A program made the translations under genes and the position numbers. From Vitellaria paradoxa (Eukaryota; Streptophyta; Magnoliopsida; Ericales; Sapotaceae), in assembly GCA_019916065.1 (NCBI GenBank), contig CM034237.1, forward strand, positions 58,476,590-58,540,589: 64,000 nt of DNA. The letters run 5' to 3'. This document shows, piece by piece, positions 23,001-35,362 of this stretch (the first letter of the stretch is position 1; every line of letters begins with the position of its first letter). The notes under the pieces are model-generated. The model was not told where the DNA came from and made no database searches. It saw nothing but the letters and a program-made list of their open reading frames with translations.

Positions 23001-23350
23001 CTCTCTTTAACTGATATTTACGTATTTGAGAGAAAAAATAATATTTTTGTATAGAGTTGCGCTTTAACATAAATTGAATCATAAAATAAATTAATTATTT
23101 AATATTCATATTACATTTTATATGTATATTAAATTTTATTATATTAAAATATAAATATAAATTATAAATTTTGTGAGAACCATATCATGGGTGAGGGTAT
23201 AAGTCATGGGAGTAAACCCAGCATTTTTGTTAGTAAAAGTTTAAAAGCCGGAAGGTAAGATTTGTTTAAAAAAAAAAAATTGGAGCCAATGCTTTAATTA
23301 ATTACCAATTTATTTTTAATGGACATCTTCTGATCGATCTGAATGTATCC
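20040..23350. other. Intergenic region between the divergent WHD-LRR and DUF4220 genes
   Basis: About 3.3 kb with no convincing gene. It holds a poly-A run at 20768-20787, a SINE-like patch near 21180-21300, and a loose family of repeated phrases (CAAGT.ACAAGTGGGTCTT-like) at about 21985-22345. A CT/TA microsatellite lies at 22196-22229. The genes on its two sides are transcribed away from each other, so promoters of both should lie within it. Confidence 0.5.
21177..21300 (-). repeat. Possible degenerate tRNA-derived SINE
   Basis: On the minus strand a B-box-like GTTCGAATCTC lies about 30 bp after an A-box-like AATTGGCTAAAAC. Spacing and order resemble a Pol III promoter of plant SINEs. No clear poly-A/poly-T tail or target duplication was found, so this is weak. 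Confidence 0.3.
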
Positions 23351-23354
23351 TTAA

Positions 23355-23370
23355 TTATATATATATATAT
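23355..23370 (+). promoter_or_regulatory. Possible TATA region of the DUF4220 gene
   Basis: A TATATATA tract lies about 105-120 bp upstream of the ATG, a common spacing for a plant TATA box with a short leader. TA repeats are frequent in this window, so the call is tentative. Confidence 0.35.
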
Positions 23371-23474
23371 GCTTAGGCTGAGCCCAGAAGCCGATCAAAC
23401 GTCTTTCTATATAACCTTCCATAAAAACTAAATTGAGCTCCGCTCTGACTCTGTGGGAGTGTGGAGAGGGAAAA

Positions 23475-25796
23475 ATGAAAGTCAGTCTAATGTGGGTTAA
23501 GCTACCCATTAACCAGTTCAGAAGACTGTACGAAAACTGGGACATTCGGACGGTGATTCTCCTCAGTCTCGCGATGCAAGTCTTCCTAATCTTCTCCGCA
23601 CCATTCAGGAAGAGGACTTCCAGTTTTTCGGTACTGATCCCAATGTGGTTAGCCTACTTGCTGGCCGACGCCACCGCTAACTTCGCCATTGGACACATGT
23701 CGAGCCGCGGCACCGGCCCTCCTCAGGAAATCATGGCGTTTTGGGCCCCCTTCCTCCTGGTCCACCTGGGCGGTCCCGACACCATCACGGCCTTCGCCCT
23801 GGAGGACAACGAGCTCTGGCTTCGCCACCTCCTCCAGCTCCTTTTCCAATTTGCAACCGCGGGTTACGTCTTCTTCCACACTTTCCCTGGAAACAAGCTA
23901 TGGTTACCAATAATCCTCATGTTCATTGCCGGCTTAATCAAGTACATCGAGCGCACGGTTTCTCTTTTCCTGGCTAGCTCCAACAAGCTCCGAGATTCTC
24001 TGCTCAAACCTAGCGATGCGGGTCCAAGCTACGCCAAGCTGGTGGAGTATTTCTTTTCGAAGCAGAAGGCGAATCTTCCGACCCGGCCGCAGGTAATTTC
24101 GATTCCTAGAAGACCTTACAAGCAAGGAGTGACTCCTCTGGAGGACTGGGAGCTGGTGCTGCATGCTCATCGCTACTCCGAATCATTCAAGGGGATTCTT
24201 TCCGACCTCGTGCTTGGCTTCCCGGAGCGAGACGAGAGCAGGAACTTCTTCTTCAACAGAACGGCGAGAGACGCTTTCAAGTTGGCGGAGGTAGAGCTCA
24301 ACTTCCACTACGAATCTCTCTACACCAAGGCCCGGGTTGTGCACAGTAGCGTGGGGATCTACACTCGTTCCCTTTCCTTCATCCTGACCTTGGCCGCACT
24401 CGTGATTTTCATTTTCTCAGGGAAGAAGAGGTTCCAGCGGTACGACATTGGAATCACCTACACCTTGCTGTATGGCGCTATTGCCCTCGATATAATCGCT
24501 CTTATCATGAGCCTTTTCTCGGATTGGATTGTGGTCACCATCACTAAGCCTGAAGTTCCCACCGAGATTAATCGAGTGCTAAGGGAAGTGCTCAATATCG
24601 AGAGGATAAGGTGGCCGGACCAAGAAAGTAAGGCGAAGAATCATCATTGCATGTTCTCGTACGGCTGGTTTAGGCAAATTCTACGTCGCCGGTGGTGCGA
24701 AACTATCTCCCAGTACAACTTGATCAATTACTGTCTCCACCCACGAGGGGAGCGCACGGAGGCCTTGTATTCGAATCTGGGCATCGCAACCATCCTCGAC
24801 ACGAGGAAGTACGTGAAAAGGAAGCCATTCAACAACGATTTGAGAGAATTGATCTTCTCGGAGCTGAAAACGAAGGCGGAGATGGCAGATGATTTGGAAA
24901 TCGCCAGGGAATTGTATTCAGCAAGAGGGAATTGGGTGCTTAGGCAAGAGGATTGTACGGAGTTACTCCCATGGGTGAGCGACGTGGACTTTGACGAGAG
25001 TCTTCTCTTGTGGCACGTTGCTACTGAAATCTGCCTAAATTGCAATCTCACTGAAATCTGCCAAAATGGTAAGGGCGAGGATGTGGAAATTGATCTCGCT
25101 GAAATCTGCCGATATAGTAAGGGTGAGGATGGGGAAGTTGATCTCTACCGCAAGCGCGAGGAGGACAAGAAGTACCGTGGCATATCTAAACTTCTGTCGA
25201 ATTACACGCTGTATCTTCTGATTCTCAACTCCTCAATTATGTCCCCAGTGGCAGGAATTGCGCAAATAAGATTCAGGGATACCTGCGCTGATGCCAAGAA
25301 ATTCTTCAAGGAAAAAAAAATCCAGGCGAAGAAAACAGGGACTAATGGGTGCTGGGCCGTAGTTGGTAATTGGTTCCAATGTGAATCCAGCACTGGAGGA
25401 AAGCATGATGAAAACAAGAAAGGTAGCATCAGACGAGAGAAAGAAGAATTGCAAAAAGAAGCCTGCCTAAGTATCCTTGGAGTTAAGACAGATTTTAAAC
25501 CAATTACCATAAAGGGAGATAGCAGCAAATCTGTGTTATTTGATGCTTGCAGGCTGGCGAAGAAGCTGGAGGAAGTTGGGAAAAGAAAAGACAAGTGGGA
25601 GATAATGAGCAAAGTGTGGGTTGAAATGCTGTCCTTTGCTGCAAGTAGATGCAGGGCCAATACCCATGCAGCTCAATTGGGTAGAGGAGGCCAGCTCATC
25701 ACTTTGGTCTGGTTGTTGATGGCTCACTTTGGCATTGGGAAGCAGTTTCTTATCAGTGATTTCCACCCGAGGACAACTCTCACCGTCGAGAAGTAA
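23475..25796 (+). CDS. DUF4220/DUF594 multi-pass membrane protein, intronless
   Basis: 773 residues from the first ATG (MKVSLMWVKLPINQF); the frame is open 14 codons further upstream but without ATG. Hydrophobic segments lie near residues 25-43, 50-72, 86-100, 116-132 and 141-157, with another pair near 300-355. The segment FWAPFLLVHLGGPDTITAF, followed by ALEDNELWLRH, is a hallmark of DUF4220. The C-terminal block LGRGGQLITLVWLLMAHFG (from about residue 735) is the DUF594 signature. Length and the single exon match the plant family. The biochemical function is unknown; membrane location is predicted from the segments. A 16-residue duplication lies near residues 525-556. No stop or frameshift is seen and local GC is higher than in the surroundings, so it is probably functional. 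In Arabidopsis, relatives (AT5G45470, 45480, 45530, 45540, from memory) neighbour the other two gene types seen here. Confidence 0.93.
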   Translation: MKVSLMWVKLPINQFRRLYENWDIRTVILLSLAMQVFLIFSAPFRKRTSSFSVLIPMWLAYLLADATANFAIGHMSSRGTGPPQEIMAFWAPFLLVHLGGPDTITAFALEDNELWLRHLLQLLFQFATAGYVFFHTFPGNKLWLPIILMFIAGLIKYIERTVSLFLASSNKLRDSLLKPSDAGPSYAKLVEYFFSKQKANLPTRPQVISIPRRPYKQGVTPLEDWELVLHAHRYSESFKGILSDLVLGFPERDESRNFFFNRTARDAFKLAEVELNFHYESLYTKARVVHSSVGIYTRSLSFILTLAALVIFIFSGKKRFQRYDIGITYTLLYGAIALDIIALIMSLFSDWIVVTITKPEVPTEINRVLREVLNIERIRWPDQESKAKNHHCMFSYGWFRQILRRRWCETISQYNLINYCLHPRGERTEALYSNLGIATILDTRKYVKRKPFNNDLRELIFSELKTKAEMADDLEIARELYSARGNWVLRQEDCTELLPWVSDVDFDESLLLWHVATEICLNCNLTEICQNGKGEDVEIDLAEICRYSKGEDGEVDLYRKREEDKKYRGISKLLSNYTLYLLILNSSIMSPVAGIAQIRFRDTCADAKKFFKEKKIQAKKTGTNGCWAVVGNWFQCESSTGGKHDENKKGSIRREKEELQKEACLSILGVKTDFKPITIKGDSSKSVLFDACRLAKKLEEVGKRKDKWEIMSKVWVEMLSFAASRCRANTHAAQLGRGGQLITLVWLLMAHFGIGKQFLISDFHPRTTLTVEK
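25047..25142 (+). repeat. In-frame 48-bp tandem duplication in the DUF4220 gene
   Basis: Two 48-bp units encode LTEICQNGKGEDVEID and LAEICRYSKGEDGEVD. A partial earlier unit (ATEICLNCN) precedes them. It adds 16 residues without breaking the frame, in a hydrophilic region between the DUF4220 and DUF594 parts. Confidence 0.9.
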
Positions 25797-27299
25797 TGGC
25801 TCAAATTTTTATTGGGGTAAATTAATTAACTTTTGTGCTCTTAATTAAGCTTTATATCAAATCTTGTTTATTTATTTATTTTTTTGGGTACTTTTAGTTG
25901 TAATAGTTAATCTATTACACTTACAATCAAGTTTTAATTTAATCTTTTTATCAATAATGGACACAAAAATGTGATGAAAAACACTTTTTATTATCTATCA
26001 AGTGAACTTGATCGTAAATGATAGAATTAACTATTACAATTAAAAATAAAGAAAACAAAAGTTAAATCGGTTTAATGCAATTGATCATTATCCTTCTTAT
26101 TATTATTACTATTTTTATTATTTGATTTGCTAGATCTATTATTTTTTATTGAATGTTTATATCAATTCTAAGAATTTAATATATCAATCAGTTTCTTATT
26201 TATGAATATTTGTATCAATACTTAGAATAAGTTTAAATTACTTCATTTTTGTGTGTTGCTAATAACAAGTTGATCACTTAATAGCATTTGGAATCTATAA
26301 ATTCGTGGTTTTTTATATTCACTTACACTCTCTCTCTTTTATATATGTACATATATGATATCACCTCATTTATTTGAGGTCCTCGACATCATTTCAATTG
26401 TGTGATCTCAGGTAAGTTGATTATTAAATCTCTCTCTCTCTCTCTTTATATATATATACATATATATAAATGGTTGGAGACATATAATTGACCAAATTGA
26501 GATGCTTTTTTAGCATGTACGAACTATACTAAAAATAAAAAATAAATTATAGCTCGGAGGTTTGAACTTTTGATTATACGTATATAAATATTAAACCAAA
26601 GCCGAGACTCAAGGCTAGAATTGTACTCGGTAGGATTGTTTGGTGAGTTTTTTAATTAGGTAGCTGCCTTATAGTCAAAAAATAAAAATAAAGATATAAA
26701 AAATAAAATTGGCTAGTTACCAATATCATATCCTTCTTCGAGAATTTTTAATTATTAACTTGCTGAAAATATTGACTCAAATTCAGTAATAGATGAATTT
26801 TATTTTCAAAAATATTAAAGGGTGCAACATCAGTAATGGATATTAATTTTGTCTTGCCTTTAACGCTTGAATCTTATTATGCACATTTGAATTTTATTTT
26901 TTTCATACTCTATTTTGTGTATTTAGAATAGATTTGTGATTAATCATAACAAGAAAAAAAAATCATCTTTTTTTTTATAGTCCAAAACAATAAAAATTCT
27001 TATCTGTACTCTTGTATGCAAGCATGTAGTTATAAACTTACTTCTTATATAAACACGCTCACTTTACATTTATTTTCAAAAATTTCTAAAGGATTCAAGG
27101 GCAAATCATTCTCTATTGGAACTAAAGTATATTTGTAAAACAAATATGTTTGTCCCACGTTGAAAAAAACATAAAAAGTTTGTCTACCTTATAAGTATTT
27201 ATACCTTAGTGGGCTTATGAATGTGACTAGACCTAAGGGGAGGTCTTGCGCAGCTTGAGCAATGGGCCAAGGCTCAATGCAATTTGAAAAAATTAATCC
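25797..27299. other. Intergenic, 3' of the DUF4220 gene
   Basis: AT-rich, with CT and TA microsatellites at 26431-26468. Around 27145-27240 a TTGTCCCACGTTGAAAAA phrase followed by CCTTATAAGTATTTATA resembles sequence common in old copia LTRs, but no ends can be defined. No gene seen. Confidence 0.45.
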
Positions 27300-27484
27300 G
27301 GAAACTAATTAATCAGGTGCACGTCACGTCTTAGTCACAAAGGGGTGTGCAAAGCCAATGCTAGCCTCGCGCACATGCCGTCACATCTTCTAAACTAATT
27401 CGGAAACTAATTAACCAGGTGCGCGTCACGTCTTAGTCACGCAGGGGGTGCAAATCTGCCAATGCTAGCCTCGTGCACGTGCAG
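27300..27484. repeat. Tandem duplication, about 103 bp unit
   Basis: Units start GGAAACTAATTAATCAGGTG and GGAAACTAATTAACCAGGTG, and share CGTCACGTCTTAGTCAC and GCCAATGCTAGCCTCG. The segment is more GC-rich and CpG-rich than its surroundings. It may be part of a decayed retroelement LTR. Confidence 0.75.
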
Positions 27485-27649
27485 AAAATTCCCATGTTTT
27501 GCAAATCAGAAATTGAAACTTATTTTTTGGTTAAATCTTTCTTTTTTGGTTTGAACCGTTATGAAAAATAATATAAAAACGTATTTGGTTTAAATTGTTT
27601 TCCTGCATAAAAAACGAATGCTTAATTAAAGGTAAATTAATTTTTCTGT

Positions 27650-28340
27650 TTTAATTATCTTCTTTCTTCCCTGTTTTCTCTATTTTTTGAGTTTGAGCAA
27701 GAAGTTGAAATTGTGTCTTGTTGTCGACTTTCTTCCGTGCAAAGAAAGCTGAAACAGAAGTGTTGTTATGGGCTATTTTATCCTGAGAATGGCGTGATGT
27801 TGTTGAACTGCTCGCACATTCTGGGCAGACCCACAAAACGTTTTAAAGAGAGCGACTTAGTTCACGACTCAACCCAAAAACGCACACAGCAATCAGTTCG
27901 GTAATATGTTATTTTCATAACAGATATTGAGGTACAGTGTTCTTGTTTTCCAACTTGGTTTCAACATTCTCCCTCTCCAAGCAATTCGCCAAAGTTACAA
28001 CTTCCACCAAGCACCAGGTTCCCAACCACACAAACCCAAGTTTCCAGGTCTTCATCATCTTTTTCCTACCCTTCACTTCTGTAATTCTCTCCTTCTCCTC
28101 CTCCTCCCCCAGACGAGCAAAACCATTTCCCATAATCAGAAAGGCAAGTCTTGCACGCAAGGGTCCTCAGGTAATGAACCAGAAAAAAGTAACACTTGCA
28201 ATTAATAAACTCAAATGTAAGTGGCCACTTGTATGGATAGTTCCATACTACAGGAGGTACGAGGGATCCTGGGTAATGGCTTACATCAGCAAATTGGGTT
28301 TTACGGGTCAATGGGTTTGGGTTAAAATTAATTGAGCTGA
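27650..28340. other. Higher-complexity segment, no gene assigned
   Basis: Base composition is less AT-rich here, and overlapping open frames occur on both strands, but none starts with a convincing ATG or shows a known domain. A CAG|GTAATG at about 28169 could be a splice donor. It may be a fragment of a gene or an element that I cannot identify. Confidence 0.3.
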
Positions 28341-29023
28341 GTAATCGGGTTAAGGCCTAATGTTGAAATCAATTGAGTTCTAAATCCAAATCTCTATCTA
28401 GACAAAATAACTCAGTTAAATTTAAATTAAACCAAACTCACAGTTAAACCTCCGAAAATACCCAATTAAATCTAAATAGTTCCAAATTACTGTTAATTTG
28501 GTTCTGGGTGATTACATAAAGTGACTGAAAATGAGTATTTTTTTTAGAGGGGGGAGAGACAAACTGACAAAGGTACGAGAAGAGAGGATAGAGTATCAGT
28601 TATTAGATTATAAAGGAGGAAAACAAAAAAAAAAAAAAAAAATTAAAAGAAAGAAAAATAAATGATCGATGGAGAATTTTTTTTATAAAGAGAAATAGAT
28701 GAGAGGAAAAGAAGAGAGGGAAAAAAAAAAAGCAGTTATACGAGGTGTCTGAGATTAATTTCAAATAAAAAATTATAAACATAACCGCGAGACACACTAT
28801 TCGAGTCAAAATTCATTACTCATATATTACATGTGAAAGAGATAAATTTTACATTTGAGATGAGAGAGGGCAAGGGGTCTAAGTTTAATTGACAAGAACT
28901 CGTACCGCTTACTTGGTGACCCGGGTTCCGAGTTTGAGAATCCCCCCTCCTCCTGACTCTCTTTGCACTGGAAGAAACTTAGGAGAAAGAGAAAATATAA
29001 ACAGAAGTGGAGACCCAAAGCTT
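28341..29023. other. Intergenic, purine-rich low complexity
   Basis: Includes A/G-rich tracts at 28610-28735. No gene seen. Confidence 0.5.
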
Positions 29024-29385
29024 GGCCTCGTTTGGAATAAAAAAAAATTAAATAAATTGAAATAGAATATAGTTTAGAATTAATTTTAGCGTCATTTTTT
29101 TGAAAAGTAACAAATTGTGGGAACGATTTTTTAAATCTGTTCTCACGGATTTAAAAAAATTCACAAAAAATAACGATAATAATACTCGTTTGAAAGCTGT
29201 TGACACGAAAAAATAATTGTATAAAAAATTTACACATTTAATTAACTTACTTTCAAATTTTATTATTTTTTTGGTGAGATATTAAAATTTTTTGATATTA
29301 ATGATGGTAAAAAAATTAAAGATAAAATAAATATTAAAAATTTATAGAATTTTTTTTTAAAGTTATTAGTATGCCAAACCGGCGC
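29024..29385. mobile_element. MITE family A, second copy
   Basis: Ends GGCCTCGTTTGG and CCAAACCGGCG, with the same interior phrases as the 11812-12172 copy (GGATTTAAAAAAATTCACAA, ATTGTATAAAAAATTTACA). Ends and body are more diverged, so the two insertions are not from one recent burst. Confidence 0.75.
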
Positions 29386-31148
29386 ATGAAAAAGAACGTA
29401 AAGTAATATATTAGTTATGCAAATTATAATATGGAAAGATGAGAGAGAGAGACTTTAAATTTAGGGAGAAGAGACATTTGTGGATAGAATAATGGAGAGA
29501 GTTGGGAAGCGTGCATGAAAAGAATGGTAAAGACAATTATCATAACTAAATTAAACATCAAATCAGCTATCGTTTATCGGTTAACTGATTTTCTAAAATT
29601 ATAAATATAATTTTTTTAATATAAAAAAAGCACAACATATTTATTCTTAACGGAATTAAGGTAACAAAGTGTAACGAATAAAATTTACACTTATCTTATT
29701 CTTCTCTTACACACTTTTTTTTTCCCTTTGAAAATTTAATTTTTCAAAACTATTTTAAAATAATAATTTCTTTAGCTAAATAAGTTTGTTAAAATATTTT
29801 ATTAAATTTAATCAAATTTATAATAAATATGACTTATTTTCATACAATCAAAATTAAATACTATTAAAATAATAAATTATGGTTTATTTCATGAAAATAA
29901 TAATTTATTATTAAATCATTGATTAAATAAGTAATTAATTTAAATAAATGAAAATTAAAATTACTTTAGCAAATTATTTTTTAGTTAATAATAATTTCAT
30001 AATATCATTTTTTATAATAATATTTATTATTAAATTATATATTTTATTAATATAATTTATTAACATAAATGAATATTTTACTAAAATTAATTACTAGTAG
30101 AATAAAAATTTATTATTAATGAAAATAATATTATTAAATTCATTTATTATTAAAATAAAAATATTTTTGTTTAAATTTAAAAAAATTATTTATTATTAAA
30201 ATGAATAATATTTTATTATCAAATTTATTTATTACTAAAATATTTAATTAAAATGAATTAATAACTTATTATTAAATTAAAATAATGGTTTATCATTATA
30301 AAATAGCATATATTTTATTAAAATAAATAATAATTTGTTACTAGAAATAATAATTTTAAGATAAATAGTAATTTATTATTACAAATTTTAATGACATAAT
30401 ACTTATCCACTTTTATTCTTTCTCTGGCCTCCCTTATTTTTATTCTAAAAAGGTGGAAAAAAAGAGAAAAGAGATCTAGTCAAGAAACTTGAATTGAAGC
30501 GACGGGCCTTTCAATATTTGTATGTATTAATTGTTATTTTTAAACCAAATAAGGTTAAATTATGCAAATGAATTGTTACCATCACTCTAAACTTAATTAA
30601 ATCTTTATAGGTTAAATGCTACATTTTTCATCTATAAATGTAACGTATTATTCCTGAAAATTTATTCTTGCAATTTTTTATATTATTTTTTTATTCCCAA
30701 TCCAAACTGGCCCAAAAGAGTAGGAGAGGGATCTCCAAGTTTCAGACCGGGGTCATAGTCTAATGAGTAAGTGTCATGAGTGGGGGGAGTGAAGATCTCG
30801 AATATCAACCTCACTCGTCCATTAAACTGTTTAAACATATGAAGGAGTGATAAGAACATAATGGTGCCTAAAATAATCATTCTTTATTTCCGGACCGATT
30901 TAGTGAAAAACCAATACAGGTAATGTTGTAACCTAAATTTTCAATTATTTAATTTATTTATGAATTTTATTTTTGTTACGTAATTAGTTGAGTCTATTAT
31001 AATTAAATTATTAATTTATTTATTTTTGAGTAAGTGTGAACCGTTGGAATTTAAAGAATTTTCTTCAATGTTGAGAGAGGATTGGAGATCCACCATACTT
31101 TAAGTGTACGTGATAGCACCAAATTAAAGAAATTATGTATAAAGAAGG
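29386..31148. other. Very AT-rich intergenic DNA
   Basis: 29780-30390 is almost pure A/T, with recurring TTATTATTAAA phrases. A weak SINE-like patch (TAGTCTAATGAGTAAG then ATCTCGAATATCAACC) is at about 30755-30810. No gene seen. Confidence 0.5.
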
Positions 31149-31156
31149 GTTGTGCT

Positions 31157-32165
31157 TAGAGATGTAAATGGGTAGGATACTTGCTTAATTAACTAATCCT
31201 ATTATCAAATCCGTTTATTTTTTACTTACTGTTACCGTCTTAAACCCATTTATTTTTTTAGTTGGAATTCCAAACTTGCGAAATCCGTTCCAAACCTGCG
31301 AAATCCATTTATGTTCAATAGGTCAAATTACCCGTTAAGTACCTGTTTAATACCCGATTTAAGATCAAATATAAAAAAAAAGTAGTCTCAAAATTGTTAA
31401 ATTTATTAAATTGTACAAATTCATTGGTCAAAGGACCTCTATGTTTTTTTTTTAAGTAAAGGAAATATACTCTAAATAGTAGAAATAAATGTATAAAATA
31501 AACATGAGCATACCCGTGAAACAGTATAATAAGAATTACAATATGATAGGAATCATAGTCCATAAAAAAAAAAAATTTAACCCAATATGGAACAATTTAT
31601 GACATGTGAAAATAATTTACAACAAATCATAAATTAAACAAATCCAAAGGAATTATCCCAAAAAAGACTCACTCGAAGAAGGCTAGTGATCGGTTGGAGA
31701 GTTAGAGAAAAGAACAATGGCCGTCGATGATTGTAGCAGCACAATTGTAAGCAACAAGAGAGAAGACTGAAGGGTGTTTGATTCTCAGATTTAAGAGTTA
31801 TGGCTATTGATATACGACATTATATACACTAAGACAAAAATGAGTGAAAGTTCATAAATGAACTTGGTTTAAGAATTTCAAAAATTTTATTTTAGGAATA
31901 AAATTTTAAATATATAAATATATATTTTACCTTATTAAGCGCGTACTTAACGGATACCCCACATGTATCGAGTATCGGGTACTTTATAAGTATAAATAAT
32001 ATATTGGGTATCTTATAGGCAAATTCTAAACCTGTCCCAAACCTACATGGGAATAAAATTTCAATCCCAAACATATCCCAATCCCATTAGGATATTTCTC
32101 AACGAGTTTTTATTGTGTTCGGTGGACTTAAGCACCATCGTATACCCGTCCCATTGACATCACTA
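31157..32165. mobile_element. Non-autonomous hAT-like element with perfect 8-bp target duplication
   Basis: Inverted ends TAGAGATGTAAATGGG and CCCATTGACATCACTA bound 1009 bp. The flanks carry an identical 8-bp duplication, GTTGTGCT (31149-31156 and 32166-32173), the hAT signature. No transposase coding is present. TAG.GATGTCAATGGG is a widespread hAT end in plants. Confidence 0.85.
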
Positions 32166-32199
32166 GTTGTGCTAGACCAAGTTTTGTGATATTCAATAT

Positions 32200-33784
32200 C
32201 AAAAAAGAGAAAGAGGGGAGGAAAAAGATAAAAAAAGGCTGCAGCAAGATGAAAGAAACATTAAAGGTTAGTCTTATTTATTTATTTATTTTCTTCATTG
32301 TATGTTATACATCGATGAAAAGTTAACGGAAATTAGTTAAAGGGTTAATGGCTTGTCTACGGACATTTTTTTTTTTTTTTGGCTTATGTATATATTATCT
32401 ACAGATTAATTGTTTAAGTGTTGACTTGAAAAAATTAAAAAAAAAAAGATAGAGAGAAAGTAATTGATTGATCTAGAAATAAGTAAAGTTGGAAGGGAAA
32501 GCCTACCTATGAAGTTAATCTATACATGTATATATATACATATATGATGAGGCGTTGGGGGAAAAAAAGGAAAGTGTTGCTACAGAAGGTTTGGTGGGTG
32601 TTTATTAAAATTATTCGATAAGAGATTTATTAATTATTTTTAATGGAGAGAGTTGTAGTTAATAATTTGTGTTAATTATAAAAATAGACTTTAAAATAAT
32701 AGATACTATACTTGTGTATTCAAGATCGTGACGGATTATTTTGATTTGTCTTATAATTACATCTTTAGACATAGGTGAATGGTCAACTTGCCAGTATTAA
32801 AAATTTATAAACTGATCCATGCATAAATATTTTAAAGGTTGAATTTTGTTAACTAGTATTTGTGAAAATCTATTTATTTTGGATAAGAAATTCTATGTTT
32901 TATACTATTTAGTATAGAGAAAATTATTTAAACACTCTTGTTCAACTTTAAAATTTATGGGATTGTGATGAATAATTATTTTGTGGTTATTGGAATTGAA
33001 ATAAAAATCTAAAGAACAGACTTCTTAAGTGATGTGACTCTGACAATTAGGGAACAGACCCATGACAAACATGGTGACCTTAGTTCTCAATGATTGTAGG
33101 AACAAATCCGTGAAAACTATGGTAACAATAATCAAATCGGTTTAGAGAAGAATCCAAGTGCCAGACTGGGTGACTCTTCCTAGGTGACTCTAAATGCGAT
33201 GTTAGATCCAATAGATACTGCCTATGAGAAATTATTTGGTATTCATTATATTTAATTTCCATATGATAATTTACGGATTAATATTTATCATCATTATTAG
33301 GATTGATATGTGATTATGAATGTTATTGCACTCCGACGTGCAGATTTTGAAATTACTATTTATTTATGCATGCACATTATTTTTACTTGAAATGTTTTTG
33401 ATTAAATTGTTTATTTAAAAATTTATTATTTTCAAATTACTTCACCTTTTATTTTTAAGATTTTTCAGGTGAGATGAAAAGATTATAGTGAAGAATTTTG
33501 GATTAAGTTATGACCGTGACATTATGAGTCTTTGACCTCTTAAAGAAATATTTAATTATTTACTCTGAATTTGAGAATTTAGATATTTTTGAATTGTCTA
33601 AATTTTGGGATCTATTATTATTGTGGACTAGAATTGGTTGATTTTGTTTGGAGAATTATATTTGAAATTTAAAATTTTATTTCGTTACTACTATAAATAT
33701 TAGCAGTTTGCGAAAGCTTGCATGTATCATGGGTCAAAACACTGTGGTTCATATCTGATCTCATCCTTAATTTGGAGTGTGACA
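32200..33784 (+). repeat. Possible remnant of a gypsy LTR
   Basis: The right edge TTTGGAGTGTGACA resembles the minus-strand end of the Ty3/gypsy LTR at the left of the window (GGGGTGTGACA). The interior has repeated GGAACAGACC/GGAACAAATCC phrases like those in gypsy LTRs. The left end is not found. Confidence 0.25.
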
Positions 33785-35362
33785 AGAAATACTGGGTAGA
33801 AGAAAAAAAAATGTGGCGCCCCACCAACTATAATATACAAACATATATAAATATATAATGGTGTAGCTAATGTGTTACACAAATTTAATGTAAATTATAC
33901 TTAATTTTTTTATAATTTATACTAAATCTTACTTTAATTTTTACCATTTCAATTATAAAGTCAACCTTATTAATTATGGTTAAATTTTCTTTGATTTTGA
34001 ATGTGGCTAAAAAAAGGCCACATGTGACATCATATGATGAATACTGTAAGGGTAATTTTTCAAATTTACCCTAAATTTTATCATTAAGCAACAACGTGGT
34101 GCACAAAAAGAGGGAGAATCCCAAAAAAAATAAAAATAAAAAATAAAAGAATAATTCTTCGCTTAAACATCAAGTATATATGTTAGCCTTTACCATGCCG
34201 CATAAAAAGTAAAAGAATAAAAAAGAGGTACAACTTCGGCAACTGAGTGCTACTTTATAAAATAAAATTAGAGTTGTATAAAAGTGTATAAAATAAAATA
34301 AAATTATAAAAATAATTATCTCGTAATTATCTCGTAATTCGTACAGTGAGTGAAAAATTTAAGTTTTATTTTCTTATAATTTATGTTTGTAGAGATTTGT
34401 AAGATTTTATTTTATTTTGGAGAGCTCCAAAAGAACCTATATTATCCCTTCTTTTTATGGGCATCAATGTGCTGTCATATTTTATCCATACAAGCAAATT
34501 ATCTTAAAAAGCTGCGAACGGATTTAAGGAAAAAAAAAAAGGAAATTGTTACTCTATTTGAAAATGAATATACAAAGAAAAAAATTTATTAGAATAATAT
34601 GATGCTCAAAATTTTTATCGTTGTCTTTGCCCCGGTTGGGGGGGGGGTAATTTTTATGGTTAAAATACATTTTGAATGATTTTTTTTTCATTATTAACGT
34701 GAGCTTATCGACTCATAATTATTTTATACCCTTCTAATTATATTTTTAAATAATTGTATGGTATCAAATAATTTTACGTTATAATTTCATGGACATATGT
34801 GATATGGATCGCATTATCTCTCATTAGTAGTATGAAATACTGGTGTAATATTTTTATAGCTCGAGTCCTTTCAATCTAGCAGGTTGTTTTTAGGGTTATA
34901 TTCTAAGGTACATAACAAATAATATCAAGGCACACATTTATGTATCATAATTCCTGTGGCATAAGATGCAGTGCAAAGCCAAGGAGTGGCACCAATATTG
35001 TGCTCGGGACTATAATATTGAAGTCTACTTACATGGGCGGTGGAATGTTATAATCTTATGTACATGTAATGTATGAACTGCATTTGTCTATATAAATAGT
35101 TTGGAATACTGATGTAGTGCTTATTAGGCCTATAAGGCCCCACAAATACCCTCAAATAGAGAGTGCCTGATTTTTTGGAATTCTTTAAATAAAAATTTAT
35201 TAAAAATAATTAAATCTCTAATGTATCTCCCTTATTAACGTGTGAGACTTGATTTTCTCATTGCACAGGGCCTCCATTTTTAGAATTTTTCTAGGTCTTT
35301 GTCCCTTAATAAATTTTATTTTTAATTTACATTTTAAAACAATGAGAATTTATTAAAAACAA
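33785..35362. other. Intergenic, no gene seen
   Basis: AT-rich with simple A runs and a run of nine G near 34639. Short open frames have no recognisable content. Confidence 0.5.

Noticed and set aside
23649..25766. Minus-strand and other-frame open stretches over the DUF4220 gene
   Set aside because: Shadows of a higher-GC coding region with clear DUF4220/DUF594 signatures in one frame.
27937..28335. Open frame with a hydrophobic start that could be a signal or transit peptide
   Set aside because: It starts at GTG rather than ATG, and no homologous family was recognised.
30740..30835. Second SINE-like patch
   Set aside because: A- and B-box resemblance is too weak and no ends are visible.
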